Below are positions 9,633 through 19,314 of a stretch of DNA of 64,000 nt, one piece after another. Origin of the DNA: DATBVX01 sp963695985 (GTDB lineage: Bacteria > Pseudomonadota > Gammaproteobacteria > Steroidobacterales > Steroidobacteraceae); NCBI GenBank assembly GCA_963695985.1, contig CAVOIC010000009.1:1-64000 (forward strand), written 5' to 3'. The first letter of the stretch is position 1, and each line of letters opens with the position of its first letter. The position numbers were made by a program, and so were the translations under genes. The notes below the pieces were generated by a model. The model ran no database searches. It had not been told where the DNA came from and saw nothing but the letters and a program-made list of their open reading frames with translations.

Positions 9633-11321
9633 ATGCTGGAATGGATCTTTCAGACGCTGCGTTCATATTGCGAGATTGCGATTTTCCTCACGCTCGCGAT
9701 CGGATTCTGGGTCGGCCGGTTCAAGTGGGGTTCCTTCAGCCTCGGTGTCGTGACCAGCACGCTCCTGGCGGGAGTGCTGGTCGGCCAGATTGGCATCGAC
9801 ATCTCGCCGCACGTCAAATCGACGTTCTTTCTCATGTTCCTGTTCGCGGTCGGCTATGCAGTCGGGCCGCAATTCTTTCGCGGCCTGAAGGGCGACGGCC
9901 TGCAGCAGGTGCTGTTTGCGATCGCCCTGTGCGTGGTCGTGCTGATAACAGCCGTCGTCGTCGGCAAGGCCCTCGGCTACAGCATTGGCACGACAGCAGG
10001 CCTGCTCTCCGGTGCATCGACGATCTCCGCGGTTCTCGGGGTCGCCAGTGACAGCATCAACCAGCTGAGCCTCGCGGCGGAGCAAAAACGTGAGTTGCTC
10101 GATGCGATGCCGGTGGCGTATGCGATCACGTATCTCTTTGGCACCGCCGGTTCGGCCTGGATACTTGCGAGCCTCGGTCCGAAGCTGCTGGGGGTGAATC
10201 TTGCCGAGGAATGCCGCAAGTACGAAGCCGAGATGGGTGGCGGATTGGCCGCAAATGAAGCGCGCATCTCGGCGTACCGCGAGCTTACCGCGAAGGCACT
10301 GCAGCTCAATCGCGCCTGGATCGGCAAGAGCGTGAGTGAGCTCGAGAAGAGCTTCCCCATGCGCACTTTCGTTGAGCGCGTGCGTCAGGGCGGTGCGATT
10401 GTCGATGCGAAGCCAGACCTGGTGATCCAGGAGGGTGCGGTGATCGCCCTGACCGGACGACGCAGTGTGATCCTGGAACAACAAGCCAAGATCGGCACCG
10501 AGGTCGACGATCGGGAGCTCCTCGATATCGAAGTCGATTCGCTCGACACCGTCATCACCAACAAGAAGCTCGCCGGAAGGACCCTCGCCGACCTCGCTGA
10601 GCACGAGTTCGCCGAGGTCGGCCGGGGCGTGTTCTTGCGCAAGGTCGTGCGCGGCGGCGCGCAGATGCCTCTGACGCTGGGACTGAAGATTGATCGAGGC
10701 GATGTGCTCACGTTCGTCGGCGCGAAGTCGAGTGTAGAGCGGGCCGCCACGGCCTTCGGCTATGTCGATCGCCCGACCGAGCAGACCGATATGGTGGTGA
10801 TGGGGGTCGGCATTACGGTGGGCGCCCTCGTGGGCGCGCTTACGATCCACCTCGGCGGCATTCCACTGAGCTTGAGCACGAGCGGCGGCGCCCTCATTGC
10901 GGGCCTCATTTGCGGCTGGCTGCGTTCGGTCAATCGAACTTTCGGGCGCATTCCCGGGCCGGCGCTCTGGGTGTTCAACAACCTCGGGCTCAACGTATTC
11001 ATCGCCATTGTCGGGATCAGCGCCGGGCCTAAATTCGTTGCCGGACTCATGAGCAATGGCCTGTCGCTGTTCCTCGCGGGTCTCGCCGTCACCACGATTC
11101 CACTCGTCTTTGGCGTGTTCGCCGGCAAGTACATTTTCCGGATGAAGGCACCGATCGTGCTTGGGGCCTGCGCGGGTGCACGCACCACGACTGCCGCGCT
11201 CGGTGCCATCGAGGCGGAAGCGAAGAGCAGCGTTCCGGCACTGGGCTACACGGTTACCTATGCGGTCGGCAACACACTCCTCACGATCTGGGGAGTAGTG
11301 GTCGTCCTGCTCATGAGTTGA
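9633..11321 (+). CDS. aspT: Aspartate:alanine exchanger AspT
   Basis: This 562-residue protein has the AspT layout: an N-terminal helix bundle, two cytoplasmic RCK_C-like domains at about residues 215-380, and a C-terminal helix bundle. Signatures MFLFAVGYAVGPQFF and VFIAIVGISAGPKFV are clear. The known reaction is uptake of aspartate in exchange for alanine, an electrogenic step. The aspartate 4-decarboxylase gene starts 13 bases after its stop, the classic aspT-asdA pairing, which makes aspartate the likely substrate. It is a paralogue of the gene at 6204. Confidence 0.9.
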   Translation: MLEWIFQTLRSYCEIAIFLTLAIGFWVGRFKWGSFSLGVVTSTLLAGVLVGQIGIDISPHVKSTFFLMFLFAVGYAVGPQFFRGLKGDGLQQVLFAIALCVVVLITAVVVGKALGYSIGTTAGLLSGASTISAVLGVASDSINQLSLAAEQKRELLDAMPVAYAITYLFGTAGSAWILASLGPKLLGVNLAEECRKYEAEMGGGLAANEARISAYRELTAKALQLNRAWIGKSVSELEKSFPMRTFVERVRQGGAIVDAKPDLVIQEGAVIALTGRRSVILEQQAKIGTEVDDRELLDIEVDSLDTVITNKKLAGRTLADLAEHEFAEVGRGVFLRKVVRGGAQMPLTLGLKIDRGDVLTFVGAKSSVERAATAFGYVDRPTEQTDMVVMGVGITVGALVGALTIHLGGIPLSLSTSGGALIAGLICGWLRSVNRTFGRIPGPALWVFNNLGLNVFIAIVGISAGPKFVAGLMSNGLSLFLAGLAVTTIPLVFGVFAGKYIFRMKAPIVLGACAGARTTTAALGAIEAEAKSSVPALGYTVTYAVGNTLLTIWGVVVVLLMS

Positions 11322-11334
11322 AGGAGAATTGAAA

Positions 11335-13014
11335 ATGTTGCGACCAACGGATCGTCCTGGCACGGAACTGGCGAAGCTAAGCCCCTTCGAGCTCAAGGAT
11401 GAGTTGATCAAGCTGGCGCGGGCGGTCAGCGAGAAGACGGCGGCGACTACGCAGTTCCTCAACGCGGGTCGAGGCAATCCAAACTGGACAGCCACGACAC
11501 CGCGCGAGGCGTTCTTTCTCTTCGGTCAGTTTGCGCTGGCGGAGACCAAGCGCGACTGGGACGAGCCCGGCCTCGGCGGCATGCCACAGCGCGACGGCAG
11601 CGCCGCGCGCTTGCGGGAATTTCTGGCACCGCACGGCGCTTCGGCGGGAGCGCGACTGCTGCTGGCAGCGCTCGACTACGGTGTCGATCACCTGGGGTTC
11701 AACGCGGACGCGTGGGTCCACGAGCTGGCCGATTCCATTATCGGTGACAACTACCCGGTTCCAGATCGCATGCTGGTCCACTGCGAACGCGTGGTGCACG
11801 AATTCCTGGCGAAGGAAATGTTCGGCGAGCCTCGGCCGGCGGGGCGCTTCGACCTGTTCGCGGTCGAGGGCGGCACGGCCGCGATGTGCTATCTCTTCAA
11901 TTCGCTGCTGGTCAACAAGCTCCTCAAGCCGGGCGACACGATTGCGCTCGGCACGCCGATCTTCACCCCCTACATCGAGATGACGCATCTCGCCGGCTTC
12001 AAGGTGGTCAACATCGAGCAGGCGGGCATGAAGGAGGGCATGCACACCTGGCGCTACACGGAGTCCGAGCTCAAGAAGCTCGAAAACCCGAAGGTCAAGG
12101 CGTTCTTCGTCTGTAATCCGTCCAACCCGTCATCGGTAGCGATCGACGACGACACGCTCAAGCGCATTACGCGGCTCGTCAAGACCAAGCGGCCCGATCT
12201 CATCCTGCTCACGGACGATGTGTACGGCACCTTCGTCGACAACTTCCGCTCGCTCGCCGCCGAGCTGCCGCAGAACACGATTCTCGTGTACTCATACTCC
12301 AAACACTTCGGTTGCACTGGCTGGCGTCTCGGCGTCATCGCCATCCACGAGAAGAACATTCTCGACCGCCAGCTGGCAAAGCTGCCGAAGGCACAGCAGC
12401 GTGAGCTCGCTGCACGTTACGGCTCACTCACGCTCGAGCCGCTCAAGATGAAGTTCATCGACCGCATGGTTGCGGACAGTCGCAACGTGGCCTTGAACCA
12501 CACCGCGGGTCTGTCCCTGCCGCAGCAGGTGCAGATGGCATTGTTCTCATTGTTCGCGCTACTCGACCACGGCGACGCTTACAAGAAACGCTGTCAGACC
12601 ATCGTGCAGCAGCGTCTGCAGAAGCTCGTCGACGGGCTCAAGGTGCAGCTGCCGCGCGACGAGTGCCGGGCCGCCTATTACGCGGTGCTGGATCTCGAGG
12701 CCTGGGCGCGGCGCACGCACGGCGATGAGTTCATGGAGTGGGCCACGGCGAATCACCTGCCGCTCGACATCGTATTCGGGCTGGCACAGAACTTCGGCTG
12801 TGTGCTCCTGAACGGCGATGGCTTCGGCGGTCCGCCATGGTCGGCGCGCGTGTCGCTCGCCAACCTGCCGACCGAGTCCTACAAGGCGATCGGCGAGAGC
12901 GTTGCCGCCATGGCGGCACGCGCCGGACAGCGTTTCAACGATTGGAAGAAGCAAGGTAAACCAACCGGCAAGGGCAGCAAGGGCAAGCCCGCTGCCAAGA
13001 GCAAGAGGAAGTGA
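11335..13014 (+). CDS. asdA: Aspartate 4-decarboxylase / aspartate aminotransferase
   Basis: This 559-residue PLP enzyme converts L-aspartate to L-alanine and CO2 (EC 4.1.1.12), with side aminotransferase activity. The fold-type I motif SYSKHFGCTGWRLG places the PLP lysine at Lys323. FLNAGRGNPNW near the N-terminus and the FFVCNPSNP stretch are typical of the AsdA subgroup, and the length fits. I chose ATG 11335 because AAGGAGA (11321-11327) is seven bases upstream; a TTG two codons earlier is less likely. Each turnover uses one cytoplasmic proton, so with AspT it can build proton-motive force. The C-terminal tail is Lys-rich. Confidence 0.92.
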   Translation: MLRPTDRPGTELAKLSPFELKDELIKLARAVSEKTAATTQFLNAGRGNPNWTATTPREAFFLFGQFALAETKRDWDEPGLGGMPQRDGSAARLREFLAPHGASAGARLLLAALDYGVDHLGFNADAWVHELADSIIGDNYPVPDRMLVHCERVVHEFLAKEMFGEPRPAGRFDLFAVEGGTAAMCYLFNSLLVNKLLKPGDTIALGTPIFTPYIEMTHLAGFKVVNIEQAGMKEGMHTWRYTESELKKLENPKVKAFFVCNPSNPSSVAIDDDTLKRITRLVKTKRPDLILLTDDVYGTFVDNFRSLAAELPQNTILVYSYSKHFGCTGWRLGVIAIHEKNILDRQLAKLPKAQQRELAARYGSLTLEPLKMKFIDRMVADSRNVALNHTAGLSLPQQVQMALFSLFALLDHGDAYKKRCQTIVQQRLQKLVDGLKVQLPRDECRAAYYAVLDLEAWARRTHGDEFMEWATANHLPLDIVFGLAQNFGCVLLNGDGFGGPPWSARVSLANLPTESYKAIGESVAAMAARAGQRFNDWKKQGKPTGKGSKGKPAAKSKRK

Positions 13015-13018
13015 CGTC

Positions 13019-14093
13019 ATGAATACTCAGCGAATCATCCGCCATCTATGGGTGGCACTGCTGACTTCGGCACTGGTGCTGTCGGCGCACGCGGCCGAAG
13101 CTGCGAAGCCGCGCATCAAGATCCTGGCCACCGGCGGCACGATTGCCGGCGCGCAGGCGAGTCAGTCGGAGTACGGCTACAAGTCGGGCGCCTTCAACGT
13201 CCAGGATCTCATCAACGCGGTGCCGCAGATGAAGGACCTGGCCGATATCAGCGGCGAGCAGATCGTCAATATCGGCAGCCAGGACATGAACGACGAGGTC
13301 TGGCTCAAGTTGGCCAAGCGCGTGAACGAAGTGCTCGCGCAACCTGACGTGGACGGCGTCGTCATCACGCACGGCACGGATACGGTCGAGGAGACCTCGT
13401 ACTTCCTGGATCTGGTCGTCAAGAGCGACAAGCCCGTGGTGCTGGTGGGGTCGATGCGTCCTGCAACGGCTATCAGTGCCGATGGACCGATGAATCTCTA
13501 CAACGGCATGGCCATCGCCTCTGATCCGCGCGCCAAAGGCCGTGGCGTACTGGTGGCCCTGAATGACGTGATTCACGCGGCGCGTGAAGTGACCAAGACC
13601 AACACGTCGAGCGTGGATACGTTCCACAGCCTGAATCGCGGCCCGGCAGGATACGTGAACACGGGCAAGATCACGTGGTTCGAGACCCCCGCCGGCCGTC
13701 GCGGCTCGAAGAGCGAATTCTCAGTTGCCGATGCCAAAGCGTTGCCGCGGGTCGATATCCTTTACGCGCACGCCAATATGAGCCCCGATCTGATCGACGC
13801 GGCGGTGAAGAACGGCGCCAAGGGACTGGTCATTGCCGGGCGTCGGCGACGGCAACATGACCCAGCAGGCGCTCGAGCGCTGCGCCGCTGCGGCCAAGAG
13901 CGGTGTCGTGATCGTGCGCAGCTCACGGCTGCCGAGCGGGCTCACCTACCGCAACAATGAGGTCGATGATGACAAGTACGGCTTCGTTGCGTCGCTCGAG
14001 CTCAATCCGCCGAAGTCACGCGTGTTGCTGCAGGAAGCATTGCTGAAGACCAAGGACGTCAAGGAAATCCAGCGCATGTTCAGCGAGTACTGA
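13019..14093 (+). CDS. ansB: Type II (periplasmic) L-asparaginase (one frameshift)
   Basis: This secreted enzyme hydrolyses asparagine to aspartate and ammonia. A signal peptide ends near SAHA. The two catalytic motifs are intact: ATGGTIAG with the first nucleophilic Thr, and ITHGTDTVEET with the second Thr-Asp pair. The frame breaks at the GGG at 13838-13840. Deleting one G restores IAGVGDGN and continues to TGA 14093, giving 357 aa, normal for the family. It begins four bases after asdA, so its product could feed aspartate to AspT and AsdA. Confidence 0.88.
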
Positions 14094-14115
14094 GGCATAC
14101 GGAGAGTCATCGACC

Positions 14116-16962
14116 ATGAACGACAAACAGCGCGTGGGTAAGCCGACATCGATTCGCGTGGGTAAGCCGGCATCGATCGCAACGCCTGAAGCACGTGGGC
14201 GTGAGCTACCGGGCCAGGTTCCGTACGCAATTTTCAGCGCGCGCAGCGACCGCTGGGGTCACCTGGCGCGCAGCGCCGAACTTTGGGCGCGGGCTGCAGG
14301 CGACAGCCAGAAGGCCGCGCTGGCCCGGGAATGCGAGGGCTTGCTGGCGGAGCTCGAGGTTGTCGAGCGCTACTTCGCTTACCCGGGAGCCGCCTTGATG
14401 AGCGCGCTGAGTGAGCAGTTCGGCGCGCCCAACGCACTCGCCGTGGCACAGCTCGCGCGGCGCATCGCTGGAACGCTGAGCACGGGCGGGTATCGGCACG
14501 ACGCGCGCGCATGGGAAGTGGACACGGAGGAAAAGCTCGAGGCCAGGGACTACCTCCCGCCGCCTATTGCCGGGGAGCAGGGCGAACGCCCGTATTTCGA
14601 GATCCTGAGCGTGACCCCGCGGGACCCGGCACAGTGGGAACAGATGAAGGGGGCGTTACGCAAGTTACGCCGCAGCGACGATCCGTTTGTCTACGAAGTC
14701 GTGACCGTGGGCGCATTCGAGGACGCGCTGATCGCCGTGCTGTTCAACTACGACGTGCAGGCAGTTGTTATCAACGAGCGCATGGACTTCGAGTCCCATT
14801 ATCCGGGCTCGCTCATCCGGCAGCTGATGCATTCGATATTGAAGATCTCGCCCGAAAAGTTCGAGGCCCAGGGCTACCTGACGGCCCTTGCCCGAATCAT
14901 CAAGGAGATCAGACCAGAGCTTGATATTTACGCCCTCACCGAGGAGGGCACCGAAGATTTTGCGGGCACGGAGGACGCTGCCCTGTTCCGGCGTGTGTTC
15001 TACAGCGCCGAGGAAGTGATGGAGCTCCATCTCAGCGTATTGCAGGGCGTGGGTGCGCGCTACGAGACGCCTTACTTCAGCAACCTGAAGAAGTACGCCT
15101 CACGCCCCGTGGGAACGTTCCATGCCCTCCCGGTCGCGCGCGGCAAGTCCGTATTCCGCTCGCACTGGATCGCCGACATGGGCCACTTCTACGGCACGAA
15201 CCTGTTTCTGGCGGAATCCTCGGCCACCAGCGGGGGCCTCGACAGCCTGCTCGAGCCGACCGGCAACATCAAGAAGGCGCAGGAGCTGGCCGCGCGCGCG
15301 TTCGGGGCCGATCACGCCTTCTACGCTACCAATGGCACCTCGACCTCCAACAAGATCGTCCTGCAGGCACTCCTGGCGCCGGGCGACATCGCACTGATCG
15401 ATCGCAACTGCCACAAGTCACATCACTACGCGATGGTGCTCGCCGGGGCACAGCCCCTGTACGTCGAGGCCTACCCGATGACGGCGTACTCGATGTACGG
15501 CGCGGTGCCGCTGCAGACCATCAAGCGCGCGCTGCTGGCGCTCAAGGCTGAGGGCAAGCTCGATCGCGTCAAGCTGCTCGATCTGACCAACTGCACCTTC
15601 GACGGCCACATGTACAACACCGTGCGCGTGATGGAAGAGTGCCTGGCGATCAAGCCTGACCTGGTATTCCTCTGGGACGAAGCGTGGTTCGGATTCGCGC
15701 GCTTCTCACTGCTGCACCGCCGGCGCACGGCCATGGGGGCCGCGCGGTACCTCACGCGGCGCTATCGCAATCCTGCCTACCGCGCCGAGTACGAGGCATT
15801 CAAGTCTGCGGCTGGAAAGCTCGACCCGAAAGATCCCCGGCTGCTCAAGATGCGTTTAAAGCCGGACCCCGACAAGGTCCGCATTCGCGTGTACCAGACG
15901 CACTCGACGCACAAGTCGATGTCGGCGCTGCGTCAGGGCTCGATGATGCTGGTGCACGATCAGGACTTTCACACGATCGAGGCCGCATTCCACGAAGCGT
16001 TCTTCACCCACACCTCGACGTCTCCGAACCTGCAGATCCTGGCCTCTCTCGATTGCGCGCGGCGGCAGATGGAGCTCGAGGGCTACGAGCTCACCTCGAA
16101 AATGACCGAGCTCGCGGTGGAGCTGCGACGCAAGGTCAACGATCACCCGCTGATCGCGAAATACTTCCACATCCTGACACCCGCGGAGATGGTCCCGGCC
16201 GAGTTTCGCGAGTCGGGTACCGACGATTTCGGTGGGCCGGGCACGACCTGGCATGCGCTGTTTGATGCGATGGACAGCGATGAGTTCGCCCTCGACCCCA
16301 CACGCCTGACGTTGTTCTGCGGCAAAGCTGGATTCGACGGTACGGAGCTCAAGAACCTGCTGGCGGAGCGCTTCGATATCCAGCTCAACAAGACCTCGCG
16401 TAACAGTGTCCTGCTGCAGATCAACATCAACAATTCACGCAGCGACATCGCGCACCTGATCAAGGTGCTGGCCGCTCTCGCGCGCGAGGTCGATGCGCGC
16501 CTGGCGGTGCAGACCGCGGGGGAGCGCACGGTGTTCCAGCAGCGCGTCAAGTCGCTGGTCGAAGATGTGCCCGAGCTGCCGAACTTCACGCGCTTCCACG
16601 ACAGCTTCCGGGACGATCCGCGTAGCGCGACGTCCGAAGGGCATATGCGCCGCGCGTTCTACGCCAGCTACCGGGCGGAGAATTGCGCGCACGTCAAGCT
16701 CCACTCGAAGGAAATGGACCAGCGGCTCGACAAGGGCCCGGAGCTGGTCGCGGCCGATTTCGTCATTCCGTATCCGCCCGGGTTCCCGATCATGGTGCCC
16801 GGGCAGGTGATCTCGCGCGAAACGATCGAGTTCATGCGCAAGCTCGATGTGAAGGAGATTCATGGCTACAACGCGGCGGAAGGTCTGCGGGTGTTGAAGC
16901 CGGAGGCTCTGGCGGCGGGCGCCGAAGAATCGCCGGCGCCGCGTGCCCGCAAGCGTGCATGA
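14116..16962 (+). CDS. Large Orn/Lys/Arg-family PLP decarboxylase
   Basis: This 948-residue fold-type I decarboxylase belongs to the group of inducible ornithine, lysine and arginine decarboxylases. PLP-site motif STHKSMSALRQGS carries Lys600; NGTSTSNKIV and FLWDEAWFGFA are the cofactor-binding segments, and the C-terminal domain contains FVIPYPPGFPIMVPGQ. E. coli enzymes of this group are 715-756 aa, so about 200 residues are extra at the N-terminus. That part contains a receiver/wing-like stretch but no obvious other domain. The substrate cannot be decided. Its place in an aspartate/glutamine operon raises the chance of a substrate other than lysine or arginine. Confidence 0.85.
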   Translation: MNDKQRVGKPTSIRVGKPASIATPEARGRELPGQVPYAIFSARSDRWGHLARSAELWARAAGDSQKAALARECEGLLAELEVVERYFAYPGAALMSALSEQFGAPNALAVAQLARRIAGTLSTGGYRHDARAWEVDTEEKLEARDYLPPPIAGEQGERPYFEILSVTPRDPAQWEQMKGALRKLRRSDDPFVYEVVTVGAFEDALIAVLFNYDVQAVVINERMDFESHYPGSLIRQLMHSILKISPEKFEAQGYLTALARIIKEIRPELDIYALTEEGTEDFAGTEDAALFRRVFYSAEEVMELHLSVLQGVGARYETPYFSNLKKYASRPVGTFHALPVARGKSVFRSHWIADMGHFYGTNLFLAESSATSGGLDSLLEPTGNIKKAQELAARAFGADHAFYATNGTSTSNKIVLQALLAPGDIALIDRNCHKSHHYAMVLAGAQPLYVEAYPMTAYSMYGAVPLQTIKRALLALKAEGKLDRVKLLDLTNCTFDGHMYNTVRVMEECLAIKPDLVFLWDEAWFGFARFSLLHRRRTAMGAARYLTRRYRNPAYRAEYEAFKSAAGKLDPKDPRLLKMRLKPDPDKVRIRVYQTHSTHKSMSALRQGSMMLVHDQDFHTIEAAFHEAFFTHTSTSPNLQILASLDCARRQMELEGYELTSKMTELAVELRRKVNDHPLIAKYFHILTPAEMVPAEFRESGTDDFGGPGTTWHALFDAMDSDEFALDPTRLTLFCGKAGFDGTELKNLLAERFDIQLNKTSRNSVLLQININNSRSDIAHLIKVLAALAREVDARLAVQTAGERTVFQQRVKSLVEDVPELPNFTRFHDSFRDDPRSATSEGHMRRAFYASYRAENCAHVKLHSKEMDQRLDKGPELVAADFVIPYPPGFPIMVPGQVISRETIEFMRKLDVKEIHGYNAAEGLRVLKPEALAAGAEESPAPRARKRA
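14131..14178 (+). repeat. 24-bp tandem duplication at the start of the decarboxylase
   Basis: Two adjacent 24-base units (14131-14154 and 14155-14178) differ at only two positions. They encode RVGKPTSI and RVGKPASI just after the start codon. The duplication keeps the frame and looks recent. It lies in a probably disordered N-terminal tail. Confidence 0.85.
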
Positions 16963-16994
16963 GGGATTCGACTCAAGGTAAGGAGAAGGTGTTT

Positions 16995-18190
16995 ATGAGT
17001 AATCGCAATTGGGTGCTTGCCATGGCGGCATTGGCCGCGATGTGCGGCACTTCAGCCTACGCCGCCGATGAAGGCGGGAAGCGCCTCGATATCTATGGTT
17101 TCGCGCAACTCGACATGGGCTACGAGGCCAAGCAGACCGATCCCGACTGGTTCGACGTGCTGCGACCGACCAAGCTACCCTCGTTCGAGAACGAGTTCGG
17201 CGAGGACGGTCATACCTACGCCAGCGTGCGGCAGAGCCGGCTCGGCTTCAAGGGTTACATCCCAACCTCGAACGGCAAAGAGATCAAGACGATCTTCGAG
17301 TTCGAGCTCTTTGGCACCGGGGTGGATGCGGGGCAGACTACGTTCCGGTTGCGCCATGCCTGGGGCGAATACGGTCAATGGGGCGCCGGCCAAAGCTGGA
17401 GCCCGTTCATGGATCCGGACGTGTTTCCCAACTCCCTCGAGTACTGGGGACCGAGCGGAATGGTCTTCTTCCGCAACGTGCAGCTGCGCTTCATGCCGCT
17501 GCAGGGGAACAATGAGGTGTACATCGCACTCGAGCGACCCGGCGCCAGCGGCGATCCGGGCGTGCTGGTCGGAAGTCCCGAGGTCACGGGCCTGAATGCG
17601 CGCTTCCCGTACCCCGATCTGTCAGCCCACTACCGCCTGACGGGCGATTGGGGCCACATACAGGCCGCGGGCATTCTGCGCTACATGAAGTGGGATGACT
17701 CAACGCCAGTGCCCGTGGACTTCCTCGGGGAACGCGACGGGCTGGGGTATCAATCTCAGCGCCAACCTCAAATTCTTCGTGGATGACACGGTGCGGCTGC
17801 AGCTCGTCTACGGCGAGGGCATCGCCAACTACATGAACGACGCGACGGCCGACGTTGGGGCTACCGGGAACAGCGACATCGGCGAAGCGCTACCGGTCCT
17901 GGGAGTCGTCGCGTTCTACGATCGCACGTGGAGCAAGGAGTGGACCACGTTCGATCGGCTATTCGCTGATCGACATCGACAACAGCGCTGCCCAGGCGCC
18001 ATCGGCGTTTCATCGGGGGCAGTACGCTCTGGTCAATCTGTTGAATCACTCGGTCGACAATCTCATGTGGGGCGCGGAACTGCAGTGGGGCGACCGCGAG
18101 AATAACTCCGATGGTTTCACCTCTGACGACCTGCGGTTCCAGATTTCGGTCAAGTACAACTTTGGATATAGCCTGGGAGGCAAGCCATGA
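16995..18190 (+). CDS. DcaP-like trimeric porin (two frameshifts)
   Basis: A signal peptide ending at residue 23 (SAYA) precedes a beta-barrel with the DcaP start motif LDIYGFAQLDMGYE. Alternating strands follow, such as SRLGFKGYI and EIKTIFEFELFG, and the end is FQISVKYNFGYSLGGKP. DcaP proteins admit dicarboxylates and related solutes. The frame breaks at the GGG at 17739-17741 and the TT at 17950-17951. Removing one base at each restores DGWGINLSAN and SIGYSLIDID and gives 397 aa. AAGGAGAAGG precedes the ATG. Its position suggests it lets asparagine, aspartate or glutamine through the outer membrane. Confidence 0.85.
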
Positions 18191-19213
18191 TCAGTCGAAC
18201 TCGCATACTTGCGCTGCTGACGGCTGCGACCCTTGTTTTCGGCGCAGTCGCCGCTCAGGCTCAAACTCCGGCCGCCGTCGAGGGCGCCGTGAAAGCCGCC
18301 TACGACAAGTACAAGACGCTCAAGGAGGGCAGCCAACGCCGATTACATTCCTGCACTCGCCAAGGTGGATCCGAACCTGTTCGGTATCGCCGTGGTCACC
18401 GTGGACGGCAAGGTCTACACGGCGGGTGACCTCACCACCGAGGTGTCGATCCAGTCGATCTCCAAGGTCTTCACACTGGCCAAGGTCATCGAAGAGCAGG
18501 GCCCCGAGGCGATCCAGAAAACAATCGGCGTGGACGCGACGGGCATGCGCTTCAACTCGATCGTCGCGGTCGAGATGGCGCAGAAGGGCCTCGGCGGACC
18601 CGAGATGAATTCGTTGGTCAACCCGGGCGCGATCGCTACGACCAGCATGGTCCGCGGCTCAACTCGCGACGAGATCTGGAAGAGCATCCTCACGTACTAC
18701 TCGGACTTCGCGGGACGGCCTCTTAAAGTGAACCAGGAGGTTTTCAAGTCCGAGGCTGAGACCAACCAGCGCAACCAGGCGATCGGCGCGTTGATGTACG
18801 CATACGGGTATATCAAGGACAACCCGCAGCGGGCCACGGACATTTACACCGAGCAATGTGCGGTCAGTGTAAACGCGAAGGATCTCGCGACCATGGCGGC
18901 GACGCTCGCCAACGGGGGTAAGAATCCCGTCACCGGCAAGCAGGTGATGAAGGCACAGAACGTACCGAAGGTCTTGGCGGTGATGGCAACCGCGGGTTTG
19001 TACGACGATTCCGGAAAGTGGCTGTACCGCACCGGTCTGCCCGGAAAGAGCGGCGTCGGTGGCGGCATCATCGCGATCTCGCCCGGGAAGTTCGGCATCG
19101 CCGCCATCTCGCCGCCCCTCGATGCGGCCGGCAACAGCGTGCGCGCGCAGAACTCCATCGCGGATATCTCGAACACGCTGGGTGGCAATCCCTACGCGAT
19201 CACACCCCGCTGA
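18187..19213 (+). CDS. glsA: Glutaminase with signal peptide (one frameshift)
   Basis: This serine-dependent glutaminase would hydrolyse glutamine to glutamate and ammonia. The beta-lactamase-like Ser-x-x-Lys motif is in QSISKVF; FNSIVAVE, PMNSLVNPGAI-like and YGYI segments match the family. An unusual N-terminal signal peptide (MISRTRILALLTAATLVFG..., ending AQA) predicts export, whereas most GlsA enzymes are cytoplasmic. The frame breaks at the CC at 18333-18334. Deleting one C restores GSNADYIPALAKVDP and 341 aa. The ATG overlaps the porin stop by four bases, so the two are co-translated. Confidence 0.88.
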
Positions 19214-19314
19214 CTTCGCGAGTCGGCACGCGCCGATGTGGTATCTTTCACTCGCGGCGCGTGCCACTCGAATCAGGTTCAATAACAATCGCCGGGCCGA
19301 GGCAACAGCCCTCA

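Noticed and set aside
9663..11495. 610-codon minus-strand frame opposite aspT
   Set aside because: Antisense shadow of aspT; composition is dominated by Arg/Glu/His with no domain.
13838..13840. Programmed ribosomal frameshifting as the cause of the broken frames
   Set aside because: No common slippery heptamer or following pseudoknot was seen, and unrelated genes are hit at different motifs; surplus homopolymer bases explain them better.
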